The notes under the pieces: model-generated
What the model was told of the DNA's origin: nothing
Databases searched by the model: none
The model's input: the letters and a program-made list of their open reading frames with translations, nothing else
Assembly: GCA_020628755.1 (NCBI GenBank)
Contig: JAHDEQ010000039.1
Coordinates: 1-8,702, forward strand
DNA length: 8,702 bases
Direction of reading: 5' to 3'
Source of the DNA: Saprospiraceae bacterium
GTDB lineage: Bacteria > Bacteroidota > Bacteroidia > Chitinophagales > Saprospiraceae
Translations under genes and position numbers: made by a program
In this document: piece after piece, positions 1 to 8,700 of the stretch
How positions within the stretch are numbered: the first letter of the stretch is position 1
Layout: each line of letters opens with the position of its first letter

Positions 1-1004
1 CCAAAAGAAGCAAAATCTCCATCCCAAAACGCATTTACAAAATTGCCAGCATGAACCACCACATTCATAGATTCCCCATTATTTCCTAAACCATTCCAAT
101 CAAATTTTTCAACTAACAAGTCATAAAATTTCTCTGTACAATAATGTGCATCAATCGCAATTTCGTCTTGGTTTTCATTGGTCAAATCCCAAAAATTATC
201 TTCATCTGTAAAAATATCACCTTCACTATTATATACTGCATTGCCTTGTCCTCTCGAAAAATCTTGTAAAACAAAATGGTCGGGCGCAAGCGAATCAACC
301 GAAATTGTTTGTTCGCCATAATATTTACAAACTCCTTGACCAAGTACAGTGGTATGGGCAAGTAGCGGCAAGTCCAAAAGCACTTGCCCTGTTTTTGCAT
401 CAATGAAATAACGTTTTTTATCAAAAGGTTCTGCACTAAACAAGTCTATCTGATAAGCTAATGCGTAATGCTCCGAAGACTTAGGAAATGCTTTGTCTAT
501 GATAACCAATTGTGGAATTGGTTTATCTCCCCTACCCTCAAATTTTTTCATGGTATTCGACTCCCACATATATAAATCTGCTTGCATTTCTTGTTGTGCA
601 ATATGTAGAGCTTGTTCTTTGGAAAAACGAATCGCATCAAAAGGCTCAATCAAGGGCAAGTAATAGCCACTTGCTCGCCAAACTTTATCATTTTTTGTAT
701 GTAAAATATAGGAGCTACCAAAAATCGGGATATTATTGTAAAATTGCTGATATTTGGAGTGTTGAAAACCATTTTTGCCCTTTATCGTAGATACTAATTG
801 CATCGAATTGGGACTAGACAAGCCCATTTTTCGATATTTTTGGGCAAAAAAATCAGCTTGAGCAATTGGATTTTCTAATTTTAGGTGCTGATACTGTTTC
901 TGTAAAAATACTTTGGACTGACTTATCGTTTGAGAGTAGGTAGTTTTGCCAAAAGCAAAAACTACTAAAATGCAAGTAATGAAAAAGTTAGTTTTATAGC
1001 TCAT
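1..1004 (-). CDS. Secreted M4 (thermolysin-like) metallopeptidase, N-terminal part, truncated by window edge
   Basis: An uninterrupted frame runs from an ATG at 1004 to the left edge, giving 334 residues with no stop. Seen: an N-terminal signal peptide (Lys4, hydrophobic FFITCILVVFAFG, likely cleavage near YS/QT at residues 24-25). A propeptide follows, with an FTP-like stretch at about 65-112 (HSKYQQFYNNIPIFGSSYIL) and a PepSY-like stretch at about 128-212 ending RYFIDAKTGQVLL. The start of the mature M4 domain is at about 217-334, with DEIAIDAHY (280-288) and NAFWDG (324-329). In thermolysin the matching DAHYYAG and NAFWNG segments precede the zinc motif HExxH, and the Asn-Ala pair binds substrate. 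Here HExxH would fall roughly 30 codons beyond the edge and cannot be seen. Known family role: zinc endopeptidase made as a secreted zymogen, the propeptide acting as chaperone and inhibitor. Mature-domain Cys226 and Cys289 are unusual next to cysteine-free thermolysin. The gene is divergent from the large gene at 1081. Any T9SS sorting domain would be off-window. Confidence 0.88.
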   Translation of the reverse strand, partial: MSYKTNFFITCILVVFAFGKTTYSQTISQSKVFLQKQYQHLKLENPIAQADFFAQKYRKMGLSSPNSMQLVSTIKGKNGFQHSKYQQFYNNIPIFGSSYILHTKNDKVWRASGYYLPLIEPFDAIRFSKEQALHIAQQEMQADLYMWESNTMKKFEGRGDKPIPQLVIIDKAFPKSSEHYALAYQIDLFSAEPFDKKRYFIDAKTGQVLLDLPLLAHTTVLGQGVCKYYGEQTISVDSLAPDHFVLQDFSRGQGNAVYNSEGDIFTDEDNFWDLTNENQDEIAIDAHYCTEKFYDLLVEKFDWNGLGNNGESMNVVVHAGNFVNAFWDGDFASF

Positions 1005-1080
1005 AAGGTTATTTGTAGTGTTTTTTCAAAAAAATTCTGGAATATATAAATATAACCTATTTCTAAAATAGTTTTTGTCA
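1005..1080. promoter_or_regulatory. Divergent intergenic region, presumed promoters for both flanking genes
   Basis: This 76-base, very AT-rich spacer separates the start codons of the minus-strand protease and the plus-strand 1504-residue gene, so promoters for both should lie in or near it. No convincing match to the Bacteroidota -33 TTTG / -7 TAnnTTTG pair with about 19 bases between them was found in either direction. The nearest is TAGTTTTT at 1069-1076, which would put transcription almost at the start codon. A small perfect inverted repeat, CTATTT (1057-1062) and AAATAG (1066-1071) around a 3-base centre, sits just before the plus-strand start and could be an operator or chance. Neither start has a Shine-Dalgarno sequence, which is normal in this phylum. 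The regulatory role is inferred from gene layout only. Confidence 0.4.
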
Positions 1081-4000
1081 ATGATACGATATTTATTTAC
1101 ACTTGTTTGTTTCTCTCTTTTTTCAGCATCTACTTTGAATGCTCAAAGTATAAAAGCCTTTTCAGAAGACCGTGCTGCCTACCTTTCTGAGTTAGAAACG
1201 TTTATGACGGCCAGCAAACGCAAAGTTCTCGAAGATGCTTTTAAAAAATACAAGAAATTTTTTGAAAGTGGGATTTTCACAGACGAAGAGTTTGCACAAA
1301 TTCGGCAAACGTCGAACGATATGCTCGACCAAAAAATGACAGCAAGCCCTTATTTTCAACAATATTTGGAATGTCTGCAAATCATCAAAAACGATGAAGC
1401 AGGCGAAGCTCGCTTCAAGAATTGGCACGAAATCTTGGATGGTATTTTAGGCGATATTCAAAACAGAAAAGTCAAACCTTACAAAGATTTTTTGGCCTTT
1501 AGCTACGATTTTTATTTACAGAAAGCCTTGCGCTATACCAAATCTGGTATTTCTTGGTATGGCCATTCGGACAAATTCAATTTACAATATCGAGCAGGTG
1601 TGCCAATAGTAGAGTATGAAGAAGTTGATATTTTGGGTGTAAGAAAAAATGATACAATAAGTATCAATAAAACAAGCGGAATTTACTTTCCTGTGGAGCA
1701 AATGTGGCGAGGTGAAGGTGGCACCGTTTCTTGGGAAAAACGTGGTCTAGAAAATGTATATGCCGAACTCGGCAAGTTTGAATTTGAAGCCAAAAAGAGT
1801 TTATACGAGGTAGATAGCGTCAAACTTTACTATCCCGACTATTTTCCAGAAGGCCCGATTGTCGGTAAATTTACTGATAAAGTCATCGTCGAAAATAAAG
1901 CTACAACAGGTTCTTACCCCCGATTTGAATCGAACAAAAAAGTCCTAAACATCAAAAATATTGGTGCAGGAATCAGTTACACAGGCGGTTTTCGTTTGCA
2001 GGGAACAACCGTTTATGGTTATGGTAGTAAAGACCTTCCTGCCCTACTCAACCTCAATGAAGATGGCCAAAAGAAATTTAGAGCTGCAGCCGAGCTTTTC
2101 GCCCTTCGCAAGGGTGAACAAGTTGGTGGCGACAAAGTGGAAACCACTTTGTACTTCGACCAAGATTCTATTTACCATCCTTCGGTCAATTTCAAATTTA
2201 ATATTGCCGAAAAACAAATGAGTCTCGACCGAGGCAAACGTAGCGGTACACAAACGCCTTTTTTCGACTCCTATCATGTGATGAATATTGATACCAAAAC
2301 GATGGATTGGTACATGAACGAAAACAAAGTTGTCATTGGTAAAAAAAGTATCAGTTTTACCAAAACCATTAAGAAAAAAGCCAACTTTGAATCGCTCAAA
2401 TACTTTAGCCTCAATGAGTACGAACGAATGCAAAATATATCGAGTGTCAACCCCATCTCAATTATGAAAATCGTTTCGGAAAAAGAAGGCGACCGTGAAT
2501 TTGATGCTGAATATTTGGCCAAAAAAATCAATCCCAATTATAGTATTGCCAATGCCAAAAGTCTTTATTACGATTTGGTGGCTAAAGGTTTTATCAACTA
2601 TGATGAGGACAATCAACGAGTTTATTTAAAAGATAAAATCTTTCATTATGCCGATTCTCGACAAGGCAAAGTAGATTATGACTACCTCAATATTACATCT
2701 GAAACCGATAGTATCAATGCAATTTTATATTTAGATACCAAAGAGATTTTTACCAATGCGGTGCAGTCTTTGGAGTTTAGTGCTATACAAAAAGTAGCCG
2801 CCAAACCTGCAGGCGACCAAGTCATTATCAAGAAAAATCGGGATGCCGATTTTTCGGGACGTGTCTTTGCGGGCTACAGTACCATGCAAGGCAATGACTT
2901 TCATTTTGATTATGATAAATTTCAAATTAAAATGGACTCGATTCGCTACTTTGACCTTTTTGTTCCAACAGGTGAAGAAGACGACAAAGGCAATAAAGAA
3001 GCCTTATCGCTAGGTTCGAGAATTGAAAATTTGTCGGGTATTTTATTGATAGATGCGCCATCCAATAAGTCGGGAAAAGACGATATTCCCGTCTTTCCTT
3101 CCTTTCAGAGTGAAGGCCCATCTTATGTTTATTATGATGATGAAAAAATACAAGGCGGACGTTATTCACGAGACTCGTTTTACTTTGCACTTGATGAATT
3201 TAGTTTTAATGCTTTGGACAATTACTTGGCCGAAGATGTAGATTTTGACGGAAAAATGGTTTCGGCCGATATTTTTCCTGATTTTGAAGAAACTCTGGTT
3301 ATACAAGAAGAAGACCAGTCGCTTGGCTTCGTTCACCCTGTGCCAGAAGCAGGCTATTCAACCTATCTTGACCGAGGAAAATATAATGGCTCTGTTTGGT
3401 TGAGTAATAAAGGTTTTTTGGGTCAAGGTCAACTCCAATACCTCAATGCTAAAATTGACTCCGAGGATTTTATCTTTCGCCCCAAGCAAATGTTGTGCTC
3501 GGCACAAACATTTGATATGACCGAAGATCGCAAATCTAACCCAGAAATTCCGCAAGTACATGGCGATAGTGTCCGTATTGATTGGCGACCTTATGTAGAT
3601 AGTATGTATGTTTATTCCGAAGGCGATCCTTTTGAATTGTTTAAAGCCAACGAACATACCTTGGATGGTAGATTGGTTTTGACTCCAAATGGAGTAAATG
3701 GACAAGGGGTTTTTGATTGGTCAGAAGGTCAGTTGCGTTCCAAATTGATGTCTTTTGGTGCGTTTTCGGTCAAAGCCGATACCTCGCAAATTCGTATCAA
3801 AGCCTTTGAAGGTGATGCACTTGCTTTTGATACCGACAATGTCAATTCTACCATTGATTTTGATGAAGAAAAAGGTTATTTCAAAGGAAATAATGACGAT
3901 GTTATTACCAAAATGCCTTACAATCAATACCAAACGACCCTCAATGATTTTGTTTGGGATATGAAAGAAGCCACCGTAACTTTCCAAACTGATGAAGGTC

Positions 4001-5595
4001 AATTGGGTACATTTACCTCCATACATCCTGACCAAGATTCGCTCGATTTTAGGGGCGAAACGGCCTTGTACAAACTGCGCACCAGTGAACTAAAAATTGG
4101 AGGAGTTCCTTTTATACAAACTTCAGATGCTTATGTCTATCCCGATAGCGGCGATGTGCAAATCTTCCCTGGCGGAGTTATGGCCGAGTTGCAAAATGCC
4201 AAAATTGTCTGTAATACAGACAATAAATACCATACTATCAACAAAGCAACCGTCAATGTTTTAGGACACAAAGAGTATCGAGCCAAAGGCTATTATGAAT
4301 ATAATATTGGCGACAAAGAACAAGAAATCTTGTTTGAAAACATCATTGGTACACGAGTTGGAAAAGGCAAACGAAGCGAGAAAAAATCAGTGACCCGTGC
4401 AACTGGAGAAATAGCAGAAGACAATCCATTTTTTATTGATGAAAAAACAAAATTTAGAGGAACGATATCGCTCAATGCGGAATCCAAAAACCTCGACTTC
4501 GAGGGTTTTGCTCAGCTCCAAGCTCCAAAATTGCCCCGACAAGATTGGTTTTCTATTAATAGTGAAGGTGATAAAAACGACCTAAAAATTGCTTTTGATG
4601 TACCCCGAAATTATGAAGGCGAGGTGATACGCAATGGTATTTATTTGAGTAAAGAATCAGCCATTATGTATCCTTCTGTGATGGCTCCTTTGTACTTTAC
4701 CAAAGATAGAGCAATCATAGATACACGAGGCTTTTTTAAATACAATAAAGAAACCGATGCTTTTCTTTTTGGCGACTCTACACGTATTTATGATGTTTCT
4801 AAGAAAGGTAATTTGATGACCTTTTCTAATGAAGATGCTACTGTCCAGACCGAAGGCACTTATACGCTTGGTAGTGGTTTGAATAACAATATTTCCATCA
4901 CAACGGTTGGCCGACTCAACACCAGTTTTAACCAAAATATTGATACCACCAATCTCAATTCCGTTCCTGATGTGGCGGGTGAATTTATGACAGGTATTAT
5001 GATGGAATTTCCTGAAAAGTTGAAAAAAATCATGCTGGCAGACATCAAACCTTCTGCCTTTGATGTCGATTATATTGATTATACCAAAGGCAGTTTCTAT
5101 CAAACTGCCATTCCGCAATGGTTGGAGGATTCGCAAAGTGGAGCAGTCTTGCAACAACTCAAAAATGGTTTTTATGAGTTGCCTAAAAAGACTTATGACT
5201 ATACCTTTTTGTTTGGTAAAGTTCCAATGAAATGGGATTTTGATTACCAGTCTTTTGTTTCTACCGAAGAAAAAAATCACTTGGCTTATTTCAATGGACA
5301 ACCCGTAAATAAAGTACTCGAAAGCTATCTTGAAGTAAAAATGCCCACCAATGGCGATGACCGTATGTATCTCTTTGTACGTGCGCCGAGTGAGTATTAT
5401 TATTTCTTGGGCTACAAACAAGGTATCTTGAATGTAGTCTCCAACAACCTAAAATTTATGGAGGAACTCACTAAAATGAAACCTAAAGATTTGATTGTCA
5501 AATCTAAGAAAAATGGTGAGTACGAAATCCAAATTGTCGAACCGAGTACGGCTCAAACTTTTGTGAGTCGGGTAAAAGCGGCGGCTAGTAATTAA
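1081..5595 (+). CDS. Large exported beta-rich protein of unknown function (1504 aa)
   Basis: I do not recognise a characterised family. The frame is intact from ATG 1081 to TAA 5593-5595. I preferred ATG to the in-frame TTG at 1075 because it gives a compact signal peptide (MIRYLFTLVCFSLFSAS, likely cleavage after NA at 20-21); the TTG would add only Met-Ser. There is no lipobox Cys and the C-terminus (SRVKAAASN) is not a T9SS sorting domain, so a periplasmic or outer-membrane-associated place is inferred. Regions seen: a charged helical part at about 24-150; long alternating beta-type sequence at about 150-430, including GGTVSWEKRGL (213-223) and DSVKLYYPDYF (245-255); a helical island at about 436-519 resembling a winged helix; then beta-rich sequence to about 1300. 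A duplicated GxVxLSxxGxxGQG motif lies at 770-783 and 863-876, with a looser relative at 1125-1146. The C-terminal 200 residues are mixed, with aromatic clusters (SEYYYFLGYKQG). The strand ladder recalls OstA/LptA- or AsmA/TamB-like bridges, but this is impression, not homology. No catalytic motif was seen. Confidence 0.95.
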   Translation: MIRYLFTLVCFSLFSASTLNAQSIKAFSEDRAAYLSELETFMTASKRKVLEDAFKKYKKFFESGIFTDEEFAQIRQTSNDMLDQKMTASPYFQQYLECLQIIKNDEAGEARFKNWHEILDGILGDIQNRKVKPYKDFLAFSYDFYLQKALRYTKSGISWYGHSDKFNLQYRAGVPIVEYEEVDILGVRKNDTISINKTSGIYFPVEQMWRGEGGTVSWEKRGLENVYAELGKFEFEAKKSLYEVDSVKLYYPDYFPEGPIVGKFTDKVIVENKATTGSYPRFESNKKVLNIKNIGAGISYTGGFRLQGTTVYGYGSKDLPALLNLNEDGQKKFRAAAELFALRKGEQVGGDKVETTLYFDQDSIYHPSVNFKFNIAEKQMSLDRGKRSGTQTPFFDSYHVMNIDTKTMDWYMNENKVVIGKKSISFTKTIKKKANFESLKYFSLNEYERMQNISSVNPISIMKIVSEKEGDREFDAEYLAKKINPNYSIANAKSLYYDLVAKGFINYDEDNQRVYLKDKIFHYADSRQGKVDYDYLNITSETDSINAILYLDTKEIFTNAVQSLEFSAIQKVAAKPAGDQVIIKKNRDADFSGRVFAGYSTMQGNDFHFDYDKFQIKMDSIRYFDLFVPTGEEDDKGNKEALSLGSRIENLSGILLIDAPSNKSGKDDIPVFPSFQSEGPSYVYYDDEKIQGGRYSRDSFYFALDEFSFNALDNYLAEDVDFDGKMVSADIFPDFEETLVIQEEDQSLGFVHPVPEAGYSTYLDRGKYNGSVWLSNKGFLGQGQLQYLNAKIDSEDFIFRPKQMLCSAQTFDMTEDRKSNPEIPQVHGDSVRIDWRPYVDSMYVYSEGDPFELFKANEHTLDGRLVLTPNGVNGQGVFDWSEGQLRSKLMSFGAFSVKADTSQIRIKAFEGDALAFDTDNVNSTIDFDEEKGYFKGNNDDVITKMPYNQYQTTLNDFVWDMKEATVTFQTDEGQLGTFTSIHPDQDSLDFRGETALYKLRTSELKIGGVPFIQTSDAYVYPDSGDVQIFPGGVMAELQNAKIVCNTDNKYHTINKATVNVLGHKEYRAKGYYEYNIGDKEQEILFENIIGTRVGKGKRSEKKSVTRATGEIAEDNPFFIDEKTKFRGTISLNAESKNLDFEGFAQLQAPKLPRQDWFSINSEGDKNDLKIAFDVPRNYEGEVIRNGIYLSKESAIMYPSVMAPLYFTKDRAIIDTRGFFKYNKETDAFLFGDSTRIYDVSKKGNLMTFSNEDATVQTEGTYTLGSGLNNNISITTVGRLNTSFNQNIDTTNLNSVPDVAGEFMTGIMMEFPEKLKKIMLADIKPSAFDVDYIDYTKGSFYQTAIPQWLEDSQSGAVLQQLKNGFYELPKKTYDYTFLFGKVPMKWDFDYQSFVSTEEKNHLAYFNGQPVNKVLESYLEVKMPTNGDDRMYLFVRAPSEYYYFLGYKQGILNVVSNNLKFMEELTKMKPKDLIVKSKKNGEYEIQIVEPSTAQTFVSRVKAAASN

Positions 5596-5604
5596 AACAT
5601 AAAA

Positions 5605-5629
5605 GGGCTGCTCCTAGTGGAGCAAGCCC
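5605..5629 (-). terminator. Rho-independent terminator hairpin between convergent genes
   Basis: GGGCT-GCTCC (5605-5614) pairs with GGAGC-a-AGCCC (5619-5629) around a TAGT loop, with one bulged A at 5624. This makes a stem of ten pairs that stands out in AT-rich surroundings. Read on the minus strand, the hairpin is followed by TTTTATGTTTT, a good U-tract, and lies 72 bases past the stop of the SprB-repeat gene. Read on the plus strand, it lies 10 bases past the TAA at 5593-5595, but the tail (GTCTTCATGTATTCT) is only moderately T-rich. It therefore best fits the minus-strand gene and probably also acts, more weakly, for the plus-strand gene. Confidence 0.72.
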
Positions 5630-5700
5630 GTCTTCATGTATTCTCAAAATGCGTTATTCTTTATATTCTTGATTTTGCACAAGCTAAAGGTTGCGCTAAT

Positions 5701-8700
5701 TTAATCTCTTGTTTTAAATACTTTTTTGAGGATTGGTCGCTTACCTTTTTGTTCGATTAATAAATAATATGCTCCCGAAGGCAAATCCGAAATATCCAAT
5801 TGATGATTCTTTTCTTTTGATAAAAGTTGAATACTTGCGACCGTTTGCCCTACAGTATTGACCAATCTTGCGCTGCAAGATGACTCGATTTCTTTTAAGA
5901 TTTCGATGTTTAAATGATTCAAAGCTGGGTTGGGATAAACTTGGAATCCGTCTTCTTGCTTTTTATTCCAAAGTATATATTTGCTTTCAGTCAATTCTAC
6001 TTGGCCATTGGTATTGAGGTGTTTGATACGATAATAATTGTGTCCTTCGCGTGGTTCAAACACTTCATACGAATAAGATTTTGGAGCATTCAAATTGCCG
6101 CCCTCCAATACGTCCAAATGGTCGTAGTCATCGCCATTGGTCGAATATTCTACGGCAAAAAGATGGTTATTCAGCATCGGATTGGTTGTCCAGTGTAAAG
6201 CTATTTTATCGTCTTGGATTTCTTGTACCGAAAAGGACAAGAAACGGTTTTGTTCGCCTTCATTTGTACAATTCAAAACATCTATTGTCTCACTTACCGT
6301 AGGACTTGTACAACCATCTTTTTCTACCGTCAATGTAATAGTTTTTATACCTAAACTTGACCAACTCACCGCTGGTACATTGAGACCTGTATAAGTAGCA
6401 GGACTGGCCGTTGCACCCAAATCCCAAATGTAGGTAGCTCCGCTACCTGCAAAGGCCGCCGAGATAGAGATAGGTTCATCTTGACAAACATTATCGGGAA
6501 TAGACGCAATTTCAGCATTTGGTAGTTCTAAAACTTCAACTTTTACAATATTGGATTCGCCTGTAAAAGTATTGCAACCTTGTCGTCTGGCACATCGAAT
6601 ATAATAGGTCGTTTGGTAAACAGCCATTGGGTCATAAGACTCCGAATTAGAATCAATAATCGGTATCCAATCAGGATTGGTTATCGAAAATGTTGTGCCC
6701 GTTGTACTCATCATCCAAAGGTATTCCATAGCACCCGAACCACCCGAAGCTGGTGTTATTGAAACAATAGGTTCAGGGTTTGCACCAGCCCCACAAATTT
6801 GTTGATCACAACAAATTTCGCCACCAGTGATAACATTCATACATGAACCAACGATACCCGCATCAAAGGTCAAATCATCGGGCATTCCGTCCATCACCAT
6901 AAAAATATCGGTTTGACCCGAAAAGAAATTAGCATCACTATCCATCGTATCGTCCATGCCTTCATTATCTTCGGTAAACTGTGTTCCTGTTGGTAATGAT
7001 GTAGGTACAAATTCTATGATGTATTTACCTGGAGGAACGTCCGTAAATAAATAATTTCCATTAGAATCAGTCATGGTTGTTGCAAAAATGGTATCGTCTG
7101 GAGTATTGGCTAATCCATCATCTCCGATGTCAATCAAATTGACATCTACCCCTTCAACACCAGGTTCGTCGGGGTCTTGAATACCGTCCATATTGATGTC
7201 TAACCAAACGAAATCTCCGACATTCACCAAGTCAAAACAATCCAATGGGCCAGGCTCGCCAATAGCTGCCGATTGGGTCGCTATACAACCGTTTCCGTCG
7301 GTAACGGTGACGGTGTATAAACCTGCTGGTAAATCATTAACACTATCAGAATTTACACCTGGAATATTCCAAGAATAAGTATAACTTCCGCCACCAGAAA
7401 TGACATTGACTTCGAGCGAACCGTCATTGCCTGCACAAGTAGCATCTTGCCAAAGGAGTTCAATTTCTAAACCTCCTTGTGGTAAAATAAAAGTACAAGC
7501 ATCTTGTGAACAACCTTTTGAATCGGTAACAGTAACACAGTATGTACCCGTTGCCAAGCCTGTCGGATTGGCAATGCTTTGGCCATTGTTCCACATATAA
7601 GTATATGGCGCATCTCCACCTGAAACAATCAATTCGATTGAACCATCATTGCCATTGGCACAATTTGGTGCTGTGCCTACTCCTAATATTGAAATCAAAT
7701 CTGGTGCTGTGAGTTTTTCGCAAAGATTGGTTTCGCAGCCATTCGCATCAGTTATGGTTACGCAGTAATTGCCTTCAAAAAGTCCGTCTCGGTCTTCGAC
7801 ATCTGCATCGTTTTCCCAAACATAAGTGTAAGGCATTGTGCCACCCATCACGCTTATATCTATCATCCCTGAGCCTTCTCCAAAACAAGCGGGATTGGTA
7901 ACAGTAGCTTCTAAAGTCAATAGATTGGGTTCGTTTATATCAAAACATTGTTCAAAAGAACAATCTTTTCCGTCCAGAACAGTCACACAATAATTGCCTG
8001 CTGCAAGTAGGGCAATATCTTCGGTTGTTGCTCCTGTTGACCACATAAAAGTATAACCAAATGTACCTCCTGAAACTGTCAAATTGATAGCTCCGTCCAT
8101 TAGTCCATTGCAAGAAATATGGTTAAGTTCTGTATCAACCATTAATTGTTCAGGAGCATTGATATCAATACAAGTACGAGCAAAACAATCATTTTCATCG
8201 GTAACAGTCACGCAGTAAGTACCTGTAGTTATATTATCTAAATCTTCGGTCATATCGTCTGTATTCCAAGAAAAATTATAGTCTCCTGTGCCGCCAGCAA
8301 TAGTCAAGTCTATTGCTCCATTCTGCTCGCCAAAACAACTTGGATGAGTTTCGGCAACCTGAATCGAGATTTCGGTAGGAATGACGACTTCTGCACAAAG
8401 TGTATTTTCGCACATATTAGCATCCGTCACGGTAAGACAATATTGTCCAGCTAGTAGATTATTTAAGTTAGAACTATTTGAATTATTATCCCATTTGTAG
8501 GTATAAGGTGCCGTTCCGCCACTGACCATTGAGTTTATCAAAGCCAATGCATCCGAACAGGATGGATTGGCAACCATCAAATCTAGCATTAAAGCCTCTT
8601 GGCCTTCTAATTCGACACATTGTTCCATTGAACAATTATTTTCATCGGTAACAGTCACACAATATTGTCCAATATCTAAATCTGAAATTGTTGTACTTGT

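Noticed and set aside
182..436. 84-codon minus-strand frame overlapping the protease
   Set aside because: It is in another frame of the same strand; the protease frame shows FTP/PepSY and M4 motifs across this stretch while this one shows none.
512..790. 92-codon plus-strand frame opposite the M4 protease
   Set aside because: The minus-strand frame here carries the continuous propeptide of the protease, so this is its antisense shadow.
1010..1080. Bacteroidota-type -33/-7 promoter for the large gene
   Set aside because: TTTG at 1012-1015 has no acceptable TAnnTTTG partner near the expected spacing; the only near match is too close to the start codon.
2044..2433. 129-codon minus-strand frame inside the large gene
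   Set aside because: Antisense shadow of the 1504-residue frame with no recognisable domain; other short antisense frames at 2927-3190, 3358-3705 and 3721-4035 were rejected for the same reason.
4657..5421. 254-codon open frame on the minus strand inside the large plus-strand gene
   Set aside because: It lies wholly antisense to a clearly coding frame, has no signal or domain pattern, and is rich in Ile/Phe/Arg/His as expected from the complement of AT-rich coding sequence.
5914..6394. Overlapping plus-strand frames opposite the Fn3-like and PKD-like domains
   Set aside because: Antisense shadows of the SprB-repeat gene; no motif, and several overlap one another in different frames.
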